A stretch of DNA of 64,000 nucleotides from Alphaproteobacteria bacterium (GCA_025924715.1 JAICHV010000001.1:84799-148798), one strand, 5' to 3'. Shown: positions 43,091 through 53,012, counted from the stretch's first letter. The notes: generated by a model from the sequence alone, not told the origin. Translations and numbers: made by a program.

Positions 43091-44281
43091 TCACACGCCT
43101 TCTTCGCGGTGATGCAGCGCCGCGTCCACCGGTTCGGCGTGATCGCGGTAATAGCGCCGCAGCAGCACCAACACCAAAGCCGCGCCCAGCAACGCCACCA
43201 GCACCGCAGTGGCGGCCGGCAATCCCAGCGCCACCAAACCCGCCGCCAGCACCAGGCCCGCGATCATACCGCTGTCCCAACCGGCTTCGGCGGCGATATG
43301 AAACCGCATCGGGCAAGGCGCACGCTTGGCTTGGTTGTACAGGGCCGTCATCAGCACCGGCACATAGAAACAAGATGCCAGCGCCCCCAGCGCACTGGCC
43401 GGCAAAGCCAGAAGCCTGTGCGGATCGACCTCGGCGCGCAGCACAATGATCGCGGCCATGAAGGCCATCGCCAGCACGCTCACCCGCCGTCCCTGCCCGG
43501 CATCGATCAAGCGTCCCAACAGCAAGACGCCCACAGCTCCCGCCAGGGCCGCCAAAGCCAGCGCCCCGCCATAGGCCAGCGGGTCGCGGCCCAGCGCAAA
43601 GAATAGCGCGAACTGCCACACTGTCACCGTGCCGGCCGTGATCAGCCCGTCGCCACAGAACAACAAAGCGCCCGGCAAAGCCGCGCGATAGCCGCCGGGC
43701 ACGCTGGGCGCGACGCGCACCACCGGCGTGAACAGAAGCGGCAAACCCGCCAAGGCCTGTAACAACGCGGTGGCGGCAAAAGCCGCGCGTGGCCCATATC
43801 GCACCAGTAGCCATCCCGCCGCCAGCGGGCTGACAATGCCGGCCAAAGCACCCACCGCCTCACGCACGCCCAATTGCTGGCCGCGATGTTCGGCATCCCC
43901 CGCCCCGGCATAATAGGCATGATAGCTGGGCCAATAGATGGTCTGGGCCAGTGCCGTCATCAGCACCAGCACGGCCAGGCGGCCGTCGGCGCCGGTAACG
44001 CCCGGCACCAGCAGATAGGCGATGGCCATCAGCAGCGCGCCGGTGAACACCAGCGGCCTCAGCCCAAAGCGCACCGCCAAGGGCAGCACGGCACCGCGCA
44101 TGACAAATCGCAGCGCGAAGATCGCGGCCACAGCCAGCAGCACCAGCGGCAAGGAGATGCCGGCCTCCAGCAGCCAGATGCCGTAAAACGCGCCGCCCCC
44201 CGCCTGGGCGGCGGCGGTCATCACATAATGAGCATTGAGCAGATTGACGGTGGGATTGCGAAAATAAGCCATGCCGCGCAT
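43091..44281 (-). CDS. MFS transporter
   Basis: A 396-aa protein with 12 predicted TMs (for example LPLVLLAVAAIFALRFVMRG, VAIAL-type helices and a central Arg-rich loop). The substrate is not evident. Its ATG follows the TGA of the TMEM175-like gene directly, so the two are translated together. The last residues (DAALHHREEGV) form a short cytoplasmic tail. Confidence 0.82.
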   Translation of the reverse strand: MRGMAYFRNPTVNLLNAHYVMTAAAQAGGGAFYGIWLLEAGISLPLVLLAVAAIFALRFVMRGAVLPLAVRFGLRPLVFTGALLMAIAYLLVPGVTGADGRLAVLVLMTALAQTIYWPSYHAYYAGAGDAEHRGQQLGVREAVGALAGIVSPLAAGWLLVRYGPRAAFAATALLQALAGLPLLFTPVVRVAPSVPGGYRAALPGALLFCGDGLITAGTVTVWQFALFFALGRDPLAYGGALALAALAGAVGVLLLGRLIDAGQGRRVSVLAMAFMAAIIVLRAEVDPHRLLALPASALGALASCFYVPVLMTALYNQAKRAPCPMRFHIAAEAGWDSGMIAGLVLAAGLVALGLPAATAVLVALLGAALVLVLLRRYYRDHAEPVDAALHHREEGV

Positions 44282-44857
44282 TCACGCACGGCTGGCGAGT
44301 TTTTCGATCCGCCGGTCGGGCACCACCCATAGCAAGGCCACCGCCAGGTAACAGCAGAGTCCCGCCCAAGGCACGAAAAAGGACAGCGCGATCCCGCTGG
44401 CATACAGCAGCGGCGACACCGTGCCCTTGAAATCGCGCCCCAGCAGCGCTCCCAGCACCGAACCCGGCTCGGCTCGGATCACCACATGTTGCAGAACAAG
44501 AAAGGCGATGGAAGGCATCAGCAGCGAGAGGCCATAGACCGCCGTGGGGAAAGGCGCGAAATCATGCTCCCCCATCCAGGCGGTGGTGAAAGGCACCAGC
44601 GACAGCCAGAACAGCAGATGGAAATTCGCCCATAGCACGGCGCCGTTCACCCGCCGCACCAGATGAAAATAATGATGATGGTTGTTCCAATAGATCGCGA
44701 TATAGCCAAAGCTGAGCGCATAGGACAGAAACACCGGCCAGTCCTGCTTCAGCGCGGCGAAATCCGCACCCGCCGGTGCCTTCAGCTCCAGCACCATGAT
44801 GGTGATGATGATCGCCACCACCCCATCGGTCATGGCCAGCAAACGGTGTTTTTCCAA
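44282..44857 (-). CDS. TMEM175-like potassium channel subunit
   Basis: A 191-aa protein with the TMEM175 (DUF1211) signature HRLLAMTDGVVAIIITIMVL, where the R-x3-(F/M)-(S/T)-D element begins the pore helix, and six TM segments in total. The likely start is a TTG at 44857 with an AAAGGA site 8 bases upstream, since a later ATG would cut the conserved Arg. Bacterial homologues form tetrameric potassium channels. The pairing with an MFS gene is unusual and unexplained. Confidence 0.8.
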   Translation of the reverse strand: MEKHRLLAMTDGVVAIIITIMVLELKAPAGADFAALKQDWPVFLSYALSFGYIAIYWNNHHHYFHLVRRVNGAVLWANFHLLFWLSLVPFTTAWMGEHDFAPFPTAVYGLSLLMPSIAFLVLQHVVIRAEPGSVLGALLGRDFKGTVSPLLYASGIALSFFVPWAGLCCYLAVALLWVVPDRRIEKLASRA

Positions 44858-44955
44858 AGCGCGAATCCTTTGGGATGATGCTGCGGCATCACGGCCCCGA
44901 AGTCATCATGCCGCGGCCTTCCCGCATAGCGGCCAGGGCGGCTAGGGTCGCCCGC

Positions 44956-45915
44956 ATGAACCCCCGGCTCGTCCTCGCGCTTGCCTTCGGCGCCGCCATC
45001 TTGGCCGTGATGCTGCTGCGCTTCGACCTCGCCGTGGTGATGGCGTCTTTGGCCCGCGCCGGCTGGAGCGGTTTTGCCGCTGTGGTGGCGGCGGGCTTGG
45101 GGTGCGAAATTGTCCTGGCCATCGGCATCTGGCCGCTGTTGCCCCGCCCGGCATCGCTTGCGGCCATCGTCGCATCCCGCCAATTGCGCGATTCCACCGC
45201 CGACGTGCTGCCCATCACCCAATTGGGCGGCCTGGCATTTGCCGCCCGCGCTTTGGTCCTTGCCGGTCTCAATACCACCGACGCGGCGGCCGCGGTGATC
45301 GCCGACCTCACCGCCGAGACCTTCGCCCAGGGCCTCTATGTCCTCTTGGGGGTGCTCGCCAGCCTGTCGCTGCTACGGGCCAGCGCGCAGCTATCCCCTT
45401 ATGTCGGCGCCATGCTGGCCGGCGCCCTGTTCCTCTCGGCCGGCGCGATAGGCTTTGCCTTTGCCCAGATCGGCGGCAGCCATTGGGCCGAACGGATGGG
45501 CGAAAAGCTCTTCCCCGGCAAACTCACCCAGGCCCGCGCCTTCCGCCAAACCATTCATGCGATCTATCGGCGCCGCGCCCGCCTGGCGCTGTCGATCCTA
45601 CTGCAGCTTGCCGGCTGGGTGGCCAGCGGATGCTGGCTTTGGGTGGTACTGGCCGCCATGGGCCTTCATTCCAGCCTATGGACTGCCATCGCGATCCAGG
45701 CCCTGGTGGAAGGCCTGCGCAGCGCCACCGTCTTTATCCCCGCTGCCATCGGCGTCCAGGAGGCGGCCTATGCCATGCTGGCGCCGGTCTTCGGTCTCAC
45801 CCCGGAAATCGGCCTCGCGATCTCGCTGCTGCGCCGCGCCCGCGATGTCGTGGTGGCGATTCCGGTGCTGCTGTTGTGGCAAGGGGCCGAAGCCCGCCGC
45901 GCCGGCAAGGCCTGA
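44956..45915 (+). CDS. LPG-synthase-type integral membrane protein (HpnL-like)
   Basis: A 319-aa protein of about eight TMs resembling the flippase/synthase TM domain of lysylphosphatidylglycerol synthases and HpnL: LPITQLGGLAFAARALVLAG, a Glu-containing DLTAETFAQGLYVLL helix and EGLRSATVFIPAAIGVQEAA. Such proteins move or modify lipids in the inner membrane. No catalytic soluble domain is attached. Earlier in-frame starts (44875-44953) are less likely. Confidence 0.75.
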   Translation: MNPRLVLALAFGAAILAVMLLRFDLAVVMASLARAGWSGFAAVVAAGLGCEIVLAIGIWPLLPRPASLAAIVASRQLRDSTADVLPITQLGGLAFAARALVLAGLNTTDAAAAVIADLTAETFAQGLYVLLGVLASLSLLRASAQLSPYVGAMLAGALFLSAGAIGFAFAQIGGSHWAERMGEKLFPGKLTQARAFRQTIHAIYRRRARLALSILLQLAGWVASGCWLWVVLAAMGLHSSLWTAIAIQALVEGLRSATVFIPAAIGVQEAAYAMLAPVFGLTPEIGLAISLLRRARDVVVAIPVLLLWQGAEARRAGKA

Positions 45916-45925
45916 CCCGCGCCCT

Positions 45926-46261
45926 TTACGGGCCCCCCGGGATCGGCAGGCAGGGCATCACCTCGACACTGTCGCCCGGGAAGATGGTGAAATGCGGATG
46001 ATCCCGGAACATTGCTGCCGCGGCCTCATGGCTGTCGGCTTCGATGATGGTGAAGCCGGTCATCAGGTTGCTTATGTCGCTGATACCGTCCCTGCCGATG
46101 CGCTTGGTCTTGCCGAGCGGTCCGCCATTCACCGTCACGGATTTCGCATGGTCGGTCATCCATTTGTGCCAGGCGGCCATCCCTTTCGCCATGGTGGCCT
46201 GATCCGGCATCTCTCCCTTGCCTGAGGGGCGGCCCATATAAACGGCCAAGAATTTCGCCAT
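45926..46261 (-). CDS. YCII-domain protein
   Basis: A 111-aa protein (MAKFLAVYMGRPSGKGEM ...) with the YCII ferredoxin-like fold: TMAKGMAAWHKWMTDHAKSV, then NLMTGFTIIEADSHEAAAAM and FRDHPHFTIFPGDSVEVMP. Members are small, often dehydrogenase-like or chlorite dismutase-related proteins of unknown function. Confidence 0.85.
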   Translation of the reverse strand: MAKFLAVYMGRPSGKGEMPDQATMAKGMAAWHKWMTDHAKSVTVNGGPLGKTKRIGRDGISDISNLMTGFTIIEADSHEAAAAMFRDHPHFTIFPGDSVEVMPCLPIPGGP

Positions 46262-46312
46262 TGTCGTCTCCCTTATGGTGTGAGCGCCTTATAGCAGAGC
46301 TTTTGCGACAGT

Positions 46313-48130
46313 TCAGCGCCGGCCGAACAGCCTTTCGATATCGCTCAGCTTCAATTCGACATAGGTCGGGCGGCCATGGTTGCACTGGCCGCTATGGGGC
46401 GTGGCCTCCATTTCGCGCAGCAAGGCATTCATTTCCTCGGCATTCAGCCGCCGTCCGGCCCGCACGCTCATATGACAGGCCAGCGTCCCCGACACCTCTT
46501 CCAGCTTTTCCTTCAAGGTCAGGGCATTGCCGGTCTCGGCGATCTCGTCGGCCAGATCACGCATCAAGGCTTTGATATCCAGCTTGCCCAGCAGCGCCGG
46601 CGTCTCCCGCACCATCACCGCATCGGGACCGAAAGCCTCGACCACCAGCCCCAATTCGGCCAGTTCGTCTGCGCGCGTCATCAGCCGCGTCACTTCCGCG
46701 GGATCCAGATCGACCACTTCGGGGATCAACAAAGGCTGGCGCACCACCCCGCCCTGCGCCAGCGCCTTCTTCATCCGCTCATAAACCAGGCGTTCATGGG
46801 CGGCATGCTGATCGACGATGACAATACCATCGCCGGTCTGTGCGAGCACATAGGTTTCATGCAATTGCGCCCGCGCCAGGCCCAGCGGCAATTCCGCTAC
46901 CCCCGCGGGCACCGCTTCCACCCGTGCCGACACCATGGCGCCGCGCTGCCCGGCAAAAGCGGGCTGCGCGCTCTCGCCCACACCGAATTGACGGGCGGGC
47001 GCCGGCGCGTCCCAGGACTCGCGCGACCAACCCTGCGGTGCCTGAAATCCTGCCGGCGCTTGGCGTTGCAGCGCCGCCAGGGCTGCTCCCGCCACGGTGG
47101 TGGAGGCGCGATGGCCGGCCTGCGCCAAACTATATTTGAGCGCGCCCACAATCAGGCCGCGCACCAGTCCCGCATCGCGGAACCGCACTTCGGTCTTGGC
47201 GGGATGCACATTGACGTCGACAAAGGCCGGATCGCATTCCACAAACAGCGCCAGCGCGGGATGGCGGTCGCGCGCCAGGAAATCGGCATAGGCGCCGCGT
47301 ACCGCCCCGATCAGCAGCCGGTCGCGCACCGGCCGGCCATTGACGAACAGGAATTGCATCTGCGCATTGGCGCGATTGTAAGTGGGAAGCCCGGCATAGC
47401 CGCTCAGCCGCAACCCTTCGCGCTCCGCCTCCACCTTGGCGGCATTGTCGTAAAAATCCCGGCCCATCAGCCGCGACAACCGCGTCAGCCGCGATTCCAA
47501 AAGATCCAGCCCCGCTTCCAGATCCAGCGCCCGGCGTCCGTCCAAAGTCAGCGTGAACGCCACATCCGGCCGTGCCATCGCCAAACGCTTGACCACATCG
47601 CTGGTGGCCAAATCCTCAGACCGCGCCGATTTGAGAAATTTCAGCCGCGCCGGCGTCGCATAAAACAACTCGCGCACTTCCACCCGCGTGCCGTGCTGGC
47701 CCTTGCCCCGGAACGCGGTCGGCGAGGGTCCGCTCACCTTGCCGCCATCGACCTTGATCTCATGCGCGTCGCCCGCGCGCGTGCGGCTGGCGATGGCCAG
47801 GCGCGACACCGCCCCGATCGAAGGGAGGGCCTCGCCGCGAAAGCCCAGGCTTTGGATATGCGAAAGATCGTCCTCGCCATTGCGCTGCGGCAGTTTCGAG
47901 GTGGCATGGCGCTCGATGGCGAGACTGAGATCACCCGCCTCCATGCCGCAGCCGTCATCCTCGACCAGGATCAGATCGGCACCGCCGCTGGCGATGGCGA
48001 TGTCGATGCGGGTCGCGCCCGCATCCAGCGCATTCTCCACCAATTCCTTCACCGCCGCCGCCGGCCGCTCCACCACCTCGCCGGCGGCGATGCGATTGAC
48101 GGTCCCTTCGGAAAGACGGCGGATGGTCAT
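46313..48130 (-). CDS. mutL: DNA mismatch repair protein MutL
   Basis: A 605-aa protein. GHKL ATPase: [20 protein letters not shown] and [20 protein letters not shown]. The C-terminal dimerisation and nuclease domain carries the endonuclease motif DQHA(AH)E(RLVY)E, plus [10 protein letters not shown] and the CNHGRPT motif. This MutL should therefore nick DNA itself, as in most bacteria lacking MutH. The start at 48130 is the family start; an extension to 48160 is unlikely. Confidence 0.95.
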   Translation of the reverse strand: MTIRRLSEGTVNRIAAGEVVERPAAAVKELVENALDAGATRIDIAIASGGADLILVEDDGCGMEAGDLSLAIERHATSKLPQRNGEDDLSHIQSLGFRGEALPSIGAVSRLAIASRTRAGDAHEIKVDGGKVSGPSPTAFRGKGQHGTRVEVRELFYATPARLKFLKSARSEDLATSDVVKRLAMARPDVAFTLTLDGRRALDLEAGLDLLESRLTRLSRLMGRDFYDNAAKVEAEREGLRLSGYAGLPTYNRANAQMQFLFVNGRPVRDRLLIGAVRGAYADFLARDRHPALALFVECDPAFVDVNVHPAKTEVRFRDAGLVRGLIVGALKYSLAQAGHRASTTVAGAALAALQRQAPAGFQAPQGWSRESWDAPAPARQFGVGESAQPAFAGQRGAMVSARVEAVPAGVAELPLGLARAQLHETYVLAQTGDGIVIVDQHAAHERLVYERMKKALAQGGVVRQPLLIPEVVDLDPAEVTRLMTRADELAELGLVVEAFGPDAVMVRETPALLGKLDIKALMRDLADEIAETGNALTLKEKLEEVSGTLACHMSVRAGRRLNAEEMNALLREMEATPHSGQCNHGRPTYVELKLSDIERLFGRR

Positions 48131-48170
48131 CGGGCTGGCCAGATTAAAGTGAGGATACAATTACCGTCTT

Positions 48171-48193
48171 CATGCTGAGCCTGTCGAAGCATG
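48171..48193. repeat. REP-like palindrome, copy A
   Basis: A 23-base element with inverted arms CATGCT and AGCATG around an 11-base loop (GAGCCTGTCGA). It is nearly the same as copy B at 62828-62850, with matching changes in both arms. It lies between mutL and pgi. Confidence 0.7.
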
Positions 48194-48252
48194 GAAACAA
48201 GTTCCATTTTCCACCCCGCCCTTCGCTTGCGCTGCGGGCGTTCGTCGCTCTC

Positions 48253-48271
48253 GCAGGTCCACCGGACCTGC
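48253..48271. terminator. Hairpin between pgi and mutL
   Basis: Perfect 8-base stem GCAGGTCC / GGACCTGC with a 3-base loop. It lies between the end of pgi and the start of mutL on the minus strand, without a clear T-run. It may terminate or attenuate pgi transcripts. Confidence 0.4.
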
Positions 48272-48296
48272 TCGTCCACCTGCGGCGGACCGCTCC

Positions 48297-49550
48297 TCAC
48301 CCTTCGCCCAAATACTGCCTGGCCAGCACCTTGCCCTCTTCCACACCGGGCTGATCGAACGGATCGACCTTCATCAGCCGCCCCATCAAGATCGTCTCCA
48401 GCATGAAATGCATCATCAGAGCGCCCATCGAAAATTCATCCACCTTGGGGACATGGATCAACCGCACCGGCCGCTCATTCTTGAACAAAGTTTGCGCCGT
48501 AGCCCGCGCCTCGGCATCGACCAGATCGCCTAACGTCTTGCCGGCCAGATAATCCAATCCCAATTTTTTCGCGCGCGCCGCCGAGGCCTTGGGTCCTTTG
48601 CCCTTGGTATCCACACTGATGATGGTGAACAGCGCATTTCCCGGACCGTCGCGGAACAACTGCAATTGGCTGTGCTGGTCCACCGGCCCCAGCACCGACA
48701 CGGGGGTCGAGCCCTTGCCATCCTTGCCCAGGCTTTCCGCCCATAATTGCCGCCACCAGCCCCCGAAGACCTCGAGTTGGTCGGCATAGGGCCACAGCAC
48801 GGTGGTATGCAGCTTGTTGTCCAGCGCCAGCGCCTGGTGCAACGCCGCCCCAGCCGCGGCCGGCGCATAATCCGCGCTATGGGCGCCCAAAGTCTGCTTC
48901 AGCACCGCATTGGCGCCGGCGCGCAATTGCCCGACATCGATCCCCATCAACAGCGCTGGCAGAATTCCCACCATGGTCAGCACCGAATAGCGTCCGCCGA
49001 CGCCGCTGGGATGTTCCAGCTTCACCGCCCCGATGCTGTCGGCGAAATCCGCCAGCGGGCTGGAATGCGCCTCGGTGATCACGGTGAAATGCTTGGCCAG
49101 GGATTTCACGCCCGCCTTTTCCAGCGCCGACGCCGCGGTCAGCACCTGCATCAGCGTCTCCGCGGTGCCGCCGGATTTGGAAATGGCGACGAAATGCGTC
49201 TTCTTCAGATTGAACCGCGCCAGCGCCGCCGCCCAACTGAACGGATCGGGATTGTCGTGGAATTCCACCAGGGGCTCCGCGCCCCGGTCCAGCGCCGTCA
49301 GCGCCTGCCCGCCCAGGCTCGAGCCGCCGATGCCCAGTACCGCGACCGTCTTGGCGCTTTTGGCGATGGCCGCCGCGACCGGCTCGGCTGCCGCGATATC
49401 ATCCTTGCGCGCGGGAATCGAAAGCAGTTCCAGCTTGCCGCGCTGCTCGCGCAGCCAATCCAGCGCCCGGGCGGCATCGGTCTTGGTGCGGGTATAGGCG
49501 AGGCCGGGCCGCGCCAATTCCAACGAAAATTTCAACGGCGAGTCGGACAT
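48297..49550 (-). CDS. pgi: Glucose-6-phosphate isomerase, short form
   Basis: A 417-aa enzyme, shorter than the about 550-aa E. coli type, as in several alphaproteobacteria. The SIS fold motifs are present: VLGIGGSSLGGQALTALDRG, FVAISKSGGTAETLMQVLTA, the family signature GVGGRYSVLTMVG and the C-terminal DPFDQPGVEEGK. It interconverts glucose-6-phosphate and fructose-6-phosphate. Confidence 0.94.
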   Translation of the reverse strand: MSDSPLKFSLELARPGLAYTRTKTDAARALDWLREQRGKLELLSIPARKDDIAAAEPVAAAIAKSAKTVAVLGIGGSSLGGQALTALDRGAEPLVEFHDNPDPFSWAAALARFNLKKTHFVAISKSGGTAETLMQVLTAASALEKAGVKSLAKHFTVITEAHSSPLADFADSIGAVKLEHPSGVGGRYSVLTMVGILPALLMGIDVGQLRAGANAVLKQTLGAHSADYAPAAAGAALHQALALDNKLHTTVLWPYADQLEVFGGWWRQLWAESLGKDGKGSTPVSVLGPVDQHSQLQLFRDGPGNALFTIISVDTKGKGPKASAARAKKLGLDYLAGKTLGDLVDAEARATAQTLFKNERPVRLIHVPKVDEFSMGALMMHFMLETILMGRLMKVDPFDQPGVEEGKVLARQYLGEG

Positions 49551-49627
49551 GAGAAAATCCTAGCTGGAAGAAAGCCCCTATCATGGCCCAGGCAACGGCA
49601 GGATAACGGCCCAGCGCGCCGCTCGGC

Positions 49628-49662
49628 GCGAAAAATTCGGGCGCCGAACAAGAATTTTTCGC
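49628..49662. terminator. Long perfect hairpin between M16 operon and pgi
   Basis: Perfect 11-base stem GCGAAAAATTC / GAATTTTTCGC with a 13-base loop directly after the stop of the M16 gene (minus direction). A T-run (GGTTTTTTGC) lies before, not after, the stem on the transcript strand, so classic intrinsic termination is not certain. Confidence 0.5.
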
Positions 49663-49670
49663 AAAAAACC

Positions 49671-51128
49671 CTAGGGCCGGGTGGCCGGCTTGCCGCCCCG
49701 GGACTGGAGCGGCGCGGGGGCGGGCTTCTTGGCGGCCGGCGCCTGGCCGGACGGGGTGGCGGCGGGCGGCGGCGCGACCGGGGCCGGTGTGGGGCGAACC
49801 GGCGCCTGGGGCCGCTGCGGTGCCCCCCGGCCGTCCTGCATGGTGCCTGCCACGACCACGGTCAGCCGTGCCGGTGTGAACAATTTGCGCGCCACCCGGC
49901 GCACATCCTCGATCGTCACCGCCTGAATCAGGGCGTTGCGATGCGCGACATAGCCGACATCCAGGCCCTGGCGCTGAAAGACGGAAAGCTGGCTGGCGAT
50001 TCCCGCATCGGACGCAAACGCGATGGGAAATGAGCCGGTCAAAAAAGTCTTGGCATCATCGATCTCGGCTTGGGTCGGACCCTTCTGGGCAAAATCGGCC
50101 ATGGTGGCTTTGACGACATCGATGGTCTGGCGCACCGCATCGGCGCGGGTGGCGACGCTGCCCAGCATCACACTGGCGCGGTGAAAGGTGCTCAATTGGG
50201 TGGTGATGCCATAAGTCAGTCCCCGCTTGACCCGCACTTCCTCGGTCAGACGCGAGGAAAACCCGCCGCCTCCCAGAATGTAATTGGCGACATAGCCGGG
50301 AAGAAAATCGGGATCGCTGCGCATGATCCCCGGCAGGCCGAACATCACGGTGGGCTGCGGCACCGGCATGGTGACGACATGCACGCCGGGCTGCCCCAGC
50401 CGTCCCACCACCGGCGGCGGCGGCGGCACCGCGCCCGAAACCGGCTTGAACGTATCGGCGAGGAGTTTGGCGGCCTGGGGCGCCGTCACATCCCCGGCAA
50501 TGGCGATCTTGAGCCCGCCTTTCACCCAATGGCTGCGCGCAAAGCCGCGCAGGTCGTCCTGGGTCACGGCAAAGACGCCCGCGACATCGCCGTCGCTGGA
50601 ATGACCATAGGGATGGCCGTTGAAAAACGCCTTCATGAAATCGCGCTGCGCCACCGCCGGCGGTTCGGTTTCATCCTGCTCGATGCTCTGAATGATCTGG
50701 GTGCGCACCCGCGCCACCGCGTCGGTGTCGAAGCGCGGCTTTGTCAATGCCAACTGCAACAGGCGCAGCGCCTCGGGAAGGTTTTCCTTCAGGGTGGTGA
50801 TGGACACCACCATATAGTCGCGATCGACATTGACGCCGAAGCGAATGCCGCGATCCGCCAGCGCGCTATGATAGCCGCGCGAATTGAGCGGTCCGGCGCC
50901 TTCGTCGATCAGCGAGGCGGCGAAATTGGCAAGCCCCGGCTTTTCCGCCGGATCATAGGCCGAGCCCGCCGGAAAGCTCAGGGTCAGCGAGACGATCGGC
51001 AAAGTGTGGTCTTCCACCATCCAGACATCGATATTCTTGCCGATATCGACCGGCTTGACCTCGGTAGCCTGGGCCGGCGACAGCGCCGCGACCAACAGAA
51101 GCATCAACAGAGCCAGGCGTGCTTTCAT
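49671..51128 (-). CDS. M16 family protein, non-catalytic partner
   Basis: A 485-aa exported protein with both M16 fold halves, but the HxxEH motif is missing: the corresponding stretch reads GLANFAASLIDEGAG. It is therefore the structural partner of the active M16 protein encoded just upstream, whose stop it overlaps (ATGA). A Pro/Ala-rich tail of about 50 residues (RPTPAPVAPPPAATPSGQAP) closes the protein. The heterodimer should be a periplasmic peptidase. Confidence 0.9.
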   Translation of the reverse strand: MKARLALLMLLLVAALSPAQATEVKPVDIGKNIDVWMVEDHTLPIVSLTLSFPAGSAYDPAEKPGLANFAASLIDEGAGPLNSRGYHSALADRGIRFGVNVDRDYMVVSITTLKENLPEALRLLQLALTKPRFDTDAVARVRTQIIQSIEQDETEPPAVAQRDFMKAFFNGHPYGHSSDGDVAGVFAVTQDDLRGFARSHWVKGGLKIAIAGDVTAPQAAKLLADTFKPVSGAVPPPPPVVGRLGQPGVHVVTMPVPQPTVMFGLPGIMRSDPDFLPGYVANYILGGGGFSSRLTEEVRVKRGLTYGITTQLSTFHRASVMLGSVATRADAVRQTIDVVKATMADFAQKGPTQAEIDDAKTFLTGSFPIAFASDAGIASQLSVFQRQGLDVGYVAHRNALIQAVTIEDVRRVARKLFTPARLTVVVAGTMQDGRGAPQRPQAPVRPTPAPVAPPPAATPSGQAPAAKKPAPAPLQSRGGKPATRP

Positions 51129-52519
51129 TTGCCGGGCTCCAGGTAAGCGGTGACCGCGTTGCGCCGATTGAGCCCCGCCGCTGCTTTCTGCACGCCGTCC
51201 GCCCCCACGGCGCGGATGCGATCCGGCCAGGCGGTGACATCGTCGACGGTCAGCCCGATCATCAGCGCCGTGCCATAGGCCTGCGCCATGGCGAACTGGT
51301 TGTCATGGCGATAGGTGACGGCGGCGACCAACTGGGTCTTGGCGCGGCCCAGATCCACCGCTTTGACCGGCGCGGCGGCAAAACCGGCCAGCACCTGATC
51401 CACGGCTTTTTCCAGATTTTCCAATGTCACGCCGGGCCGGGGCACGGCATAGACGCTGAATTCGGCGGCATCGCGGGCATATCCGTCATAGGAAGCGCCC
51501 GCTTCGCTGGCGAGCTTCTTTTCTTCCACCAGCACGCGATAAAGCGTCGAGGTCTGGTCGCCGCCCAGCGCCTGCGCCAGAACCTCAAAACTCTCTGCCT
51601 GACCGGGCGACGCCTGGGCATAGGAGGGTACCCGATAGGTGCGCTGGAACAGCGGCACCTTCACATCCGGCCGGGCGATGGTCATGCGCGTTTCGGCCAG
51701 CCGCGGCGGCTCGGTGAATTCGGCCCGCGGCTGCAATTCGCGCGCCGGCACTTTGCCATATTCGCTCTGCGCCAGCAGGCGCACCTGCTCGCCGGTGACG
51801 TCGCCGGCGATGATCAGCGTGGCGTTGTTGGGCGCATAATGATGGCGATAGAAATCGCGCGCCGCCATGGTGTCGATGCGCCCCACTTCGGCCGGCCAGC
51901 CGATCACCGGACGGCCATAAGGATGCGACAAATGCAAGGCCGCCTCGATCTGCTCGCCCGCCAGGGCTTGCGGATTGTTATCGATCCGCATCCGGCGTTC
52001 CTCCAGCACCACGTCGCGCTCGGTGGCGACATTGGCATCGGACAGATCCAGATTGGCGATGCGGTCGGCTTCCAGATCCATCACCAGCTTCAGCCGGTCC
52101 GCCGCGATCTGTTCGAAAAAGGCGGTGTAGTCATGGGTGGTGAAGGCGTTCTCTTCTCCGCCATTCTTGGCGATGATCTGGGAAAACTGGTCGCCCGGCG
52201 TCTGCTTGGTGCCGCGGAACATCATATGTTCGAAGAAATGCGCCAGGCCCGAAATGCCAGGCGGGTCGTCCACCGCCCCGACCTTGAACCACAGCATTTG
52301 CGTGACCACCGGCGCGCGGTGGTCGGGGATCACCACCACCTGCATGCCATTGGTGAGCGCGAACTGGTAAATCTGGTTGGAGGAAGCCGGCGGCGCGGTT
52401 GTCGCCGCGGTTATCGCCGCTTGGGCCGCCGGGGCCGGGCCGGACAAGGGCGCGCCGCTCAGCAGCAGCACTGCCGCGCAAACAAACCCTCCGAAGCGGA
52501 GAGATTTAGAACCAGTCAA
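51125..52519 (-). CDS. M16 family zinc peptidase, catalytic partner
   Basis: A 464-aa exported pitrilysin-type peptidase with the zinc motif HFFEH (residues 94-98) and the distal glutamate in RDVVLEERRMRIDNN. The signal peptide covers about residues 1-34. Its first 14 bases overlap the end of the DUF3035 lipoprotein gene. It forms the active subunit with the downstream inactive M16 protein. Confidence 0.92.
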   Translation of the reverse strand: MTGSKSLRFGGFVCAAVLLLSGAPLSGPAPAAQAAITAATTAPPASSNQIYQFALTNGMQVVVIPDHRAPVVTQMLWFKVGAVDDPPGISGLAHFFEHMMFRGTKQTPGDQFSQIIAKNGGEENAFTTHDYTAFFEQIAADRLKLVMDLEADRIANLDLSDANVATERDVVLEERRMRIDNNPQALAGEQIEAALHLSHPYGRPVIGWPAEVGRIDTMAARDFYRHHYAPNNATLIIAGDVTGEQVRLLAQSEYGKVPARELQPRAEFTEPPRLAETRMTIARPDVKVPLFQRTYRVPSYAQASPGQAESFEVLAQALGGDQTSTLYRVLVEEKKLASEAGASYDGYARDAAEFSVYAVPRPGVTLENLEKAVDQVLAGFAAAPVKAVDLGRAKTQLVAAVTYRHDNQFAMAQAYGTALMIGLTVDDVTAWPDRIRAVGADGVQKAAAGLNRRNAVTAYLEPGK

Positions 52520-53012
52520 ACCAACCGCCGCTCGATGTCTTCTTCTTGGGAGCCGCCGGCGGCGCGATGGTCGCCCCGCTCAGCACCTTGTCGGTAAAGT
52601 CCGGATCGGCGCCCTGCATGTTCTTCTGATCCGACTGCAATTCGGCGCGGATCGCCGGATCGGCGTTTTGCGCCCGCGCATTGGCCAACAGCATGCGCTC
52701 GCCCATGCTGTAATTGCCGCTCATCGAGGCCGCCACCGCGGCCGGATCGTTGTTGTTGAACAGGCTGGCCTCGGCGGCGCCGGTCGGATCCTGCTGGTTG
52801 AGCGGAGCGGCACCCGGAGACGGCGGATGCAAATTGAAATCGGGCGGAATGATCAGCGGCGCCTTGGTCACCACCGCGAACTCGTCGGGCGAATTCTTGG
52901 TGATGCCGGCGGCGGCACGCAAGCTGTCGCAACCGGCCAGCGACAGGAGGGCCAGGCCCAATCCGGCCACGGCTCCCAAGCGGACAACACAGATCATGCT
53001 CGACTCCTTCAT
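52506..53012 (-). CDS. DUF3035 lipoprotein
   Basis: A 168-aa protein with a lipoprotein signal ending in the lipobox LAGC and the DUF3035 pattern: KNSPDEFAVVTKAPLIIPPD, FNLHPPSPG. The C-terminus is Lys/Ser-rich and ends GGWFDWF. Its ATG overlaps the lspA stop (ATGA). It is conserved next to lspA in many alphaproteobacteria; role unknown. An internal ATG at 52997 is an alternative start. Confidence 0.87.
   Translation of the reverse strand: MKESSMICVVRLGAVAGLGLALLSLAGCDSLRAAAGITKNSPDEFAVVTKAPLIIPPDFNLHPPSPGAAPLNQQDPTGAAEASLFNNNDPAAVAASMSGNYSMGERMLLANARAQNADPAIRAELQSDQKNMQGADPDFTDKVLSGATIAPPAAPKKKTSSGGWFDWF

Noticed and set aside
46376..48178. 600-codon open frame on the plus strand opposite mutL
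   Set aside because: MutL motifs are complete on the minus strand; the antisense frame is Arg/His/Gln-rich without any family motif.
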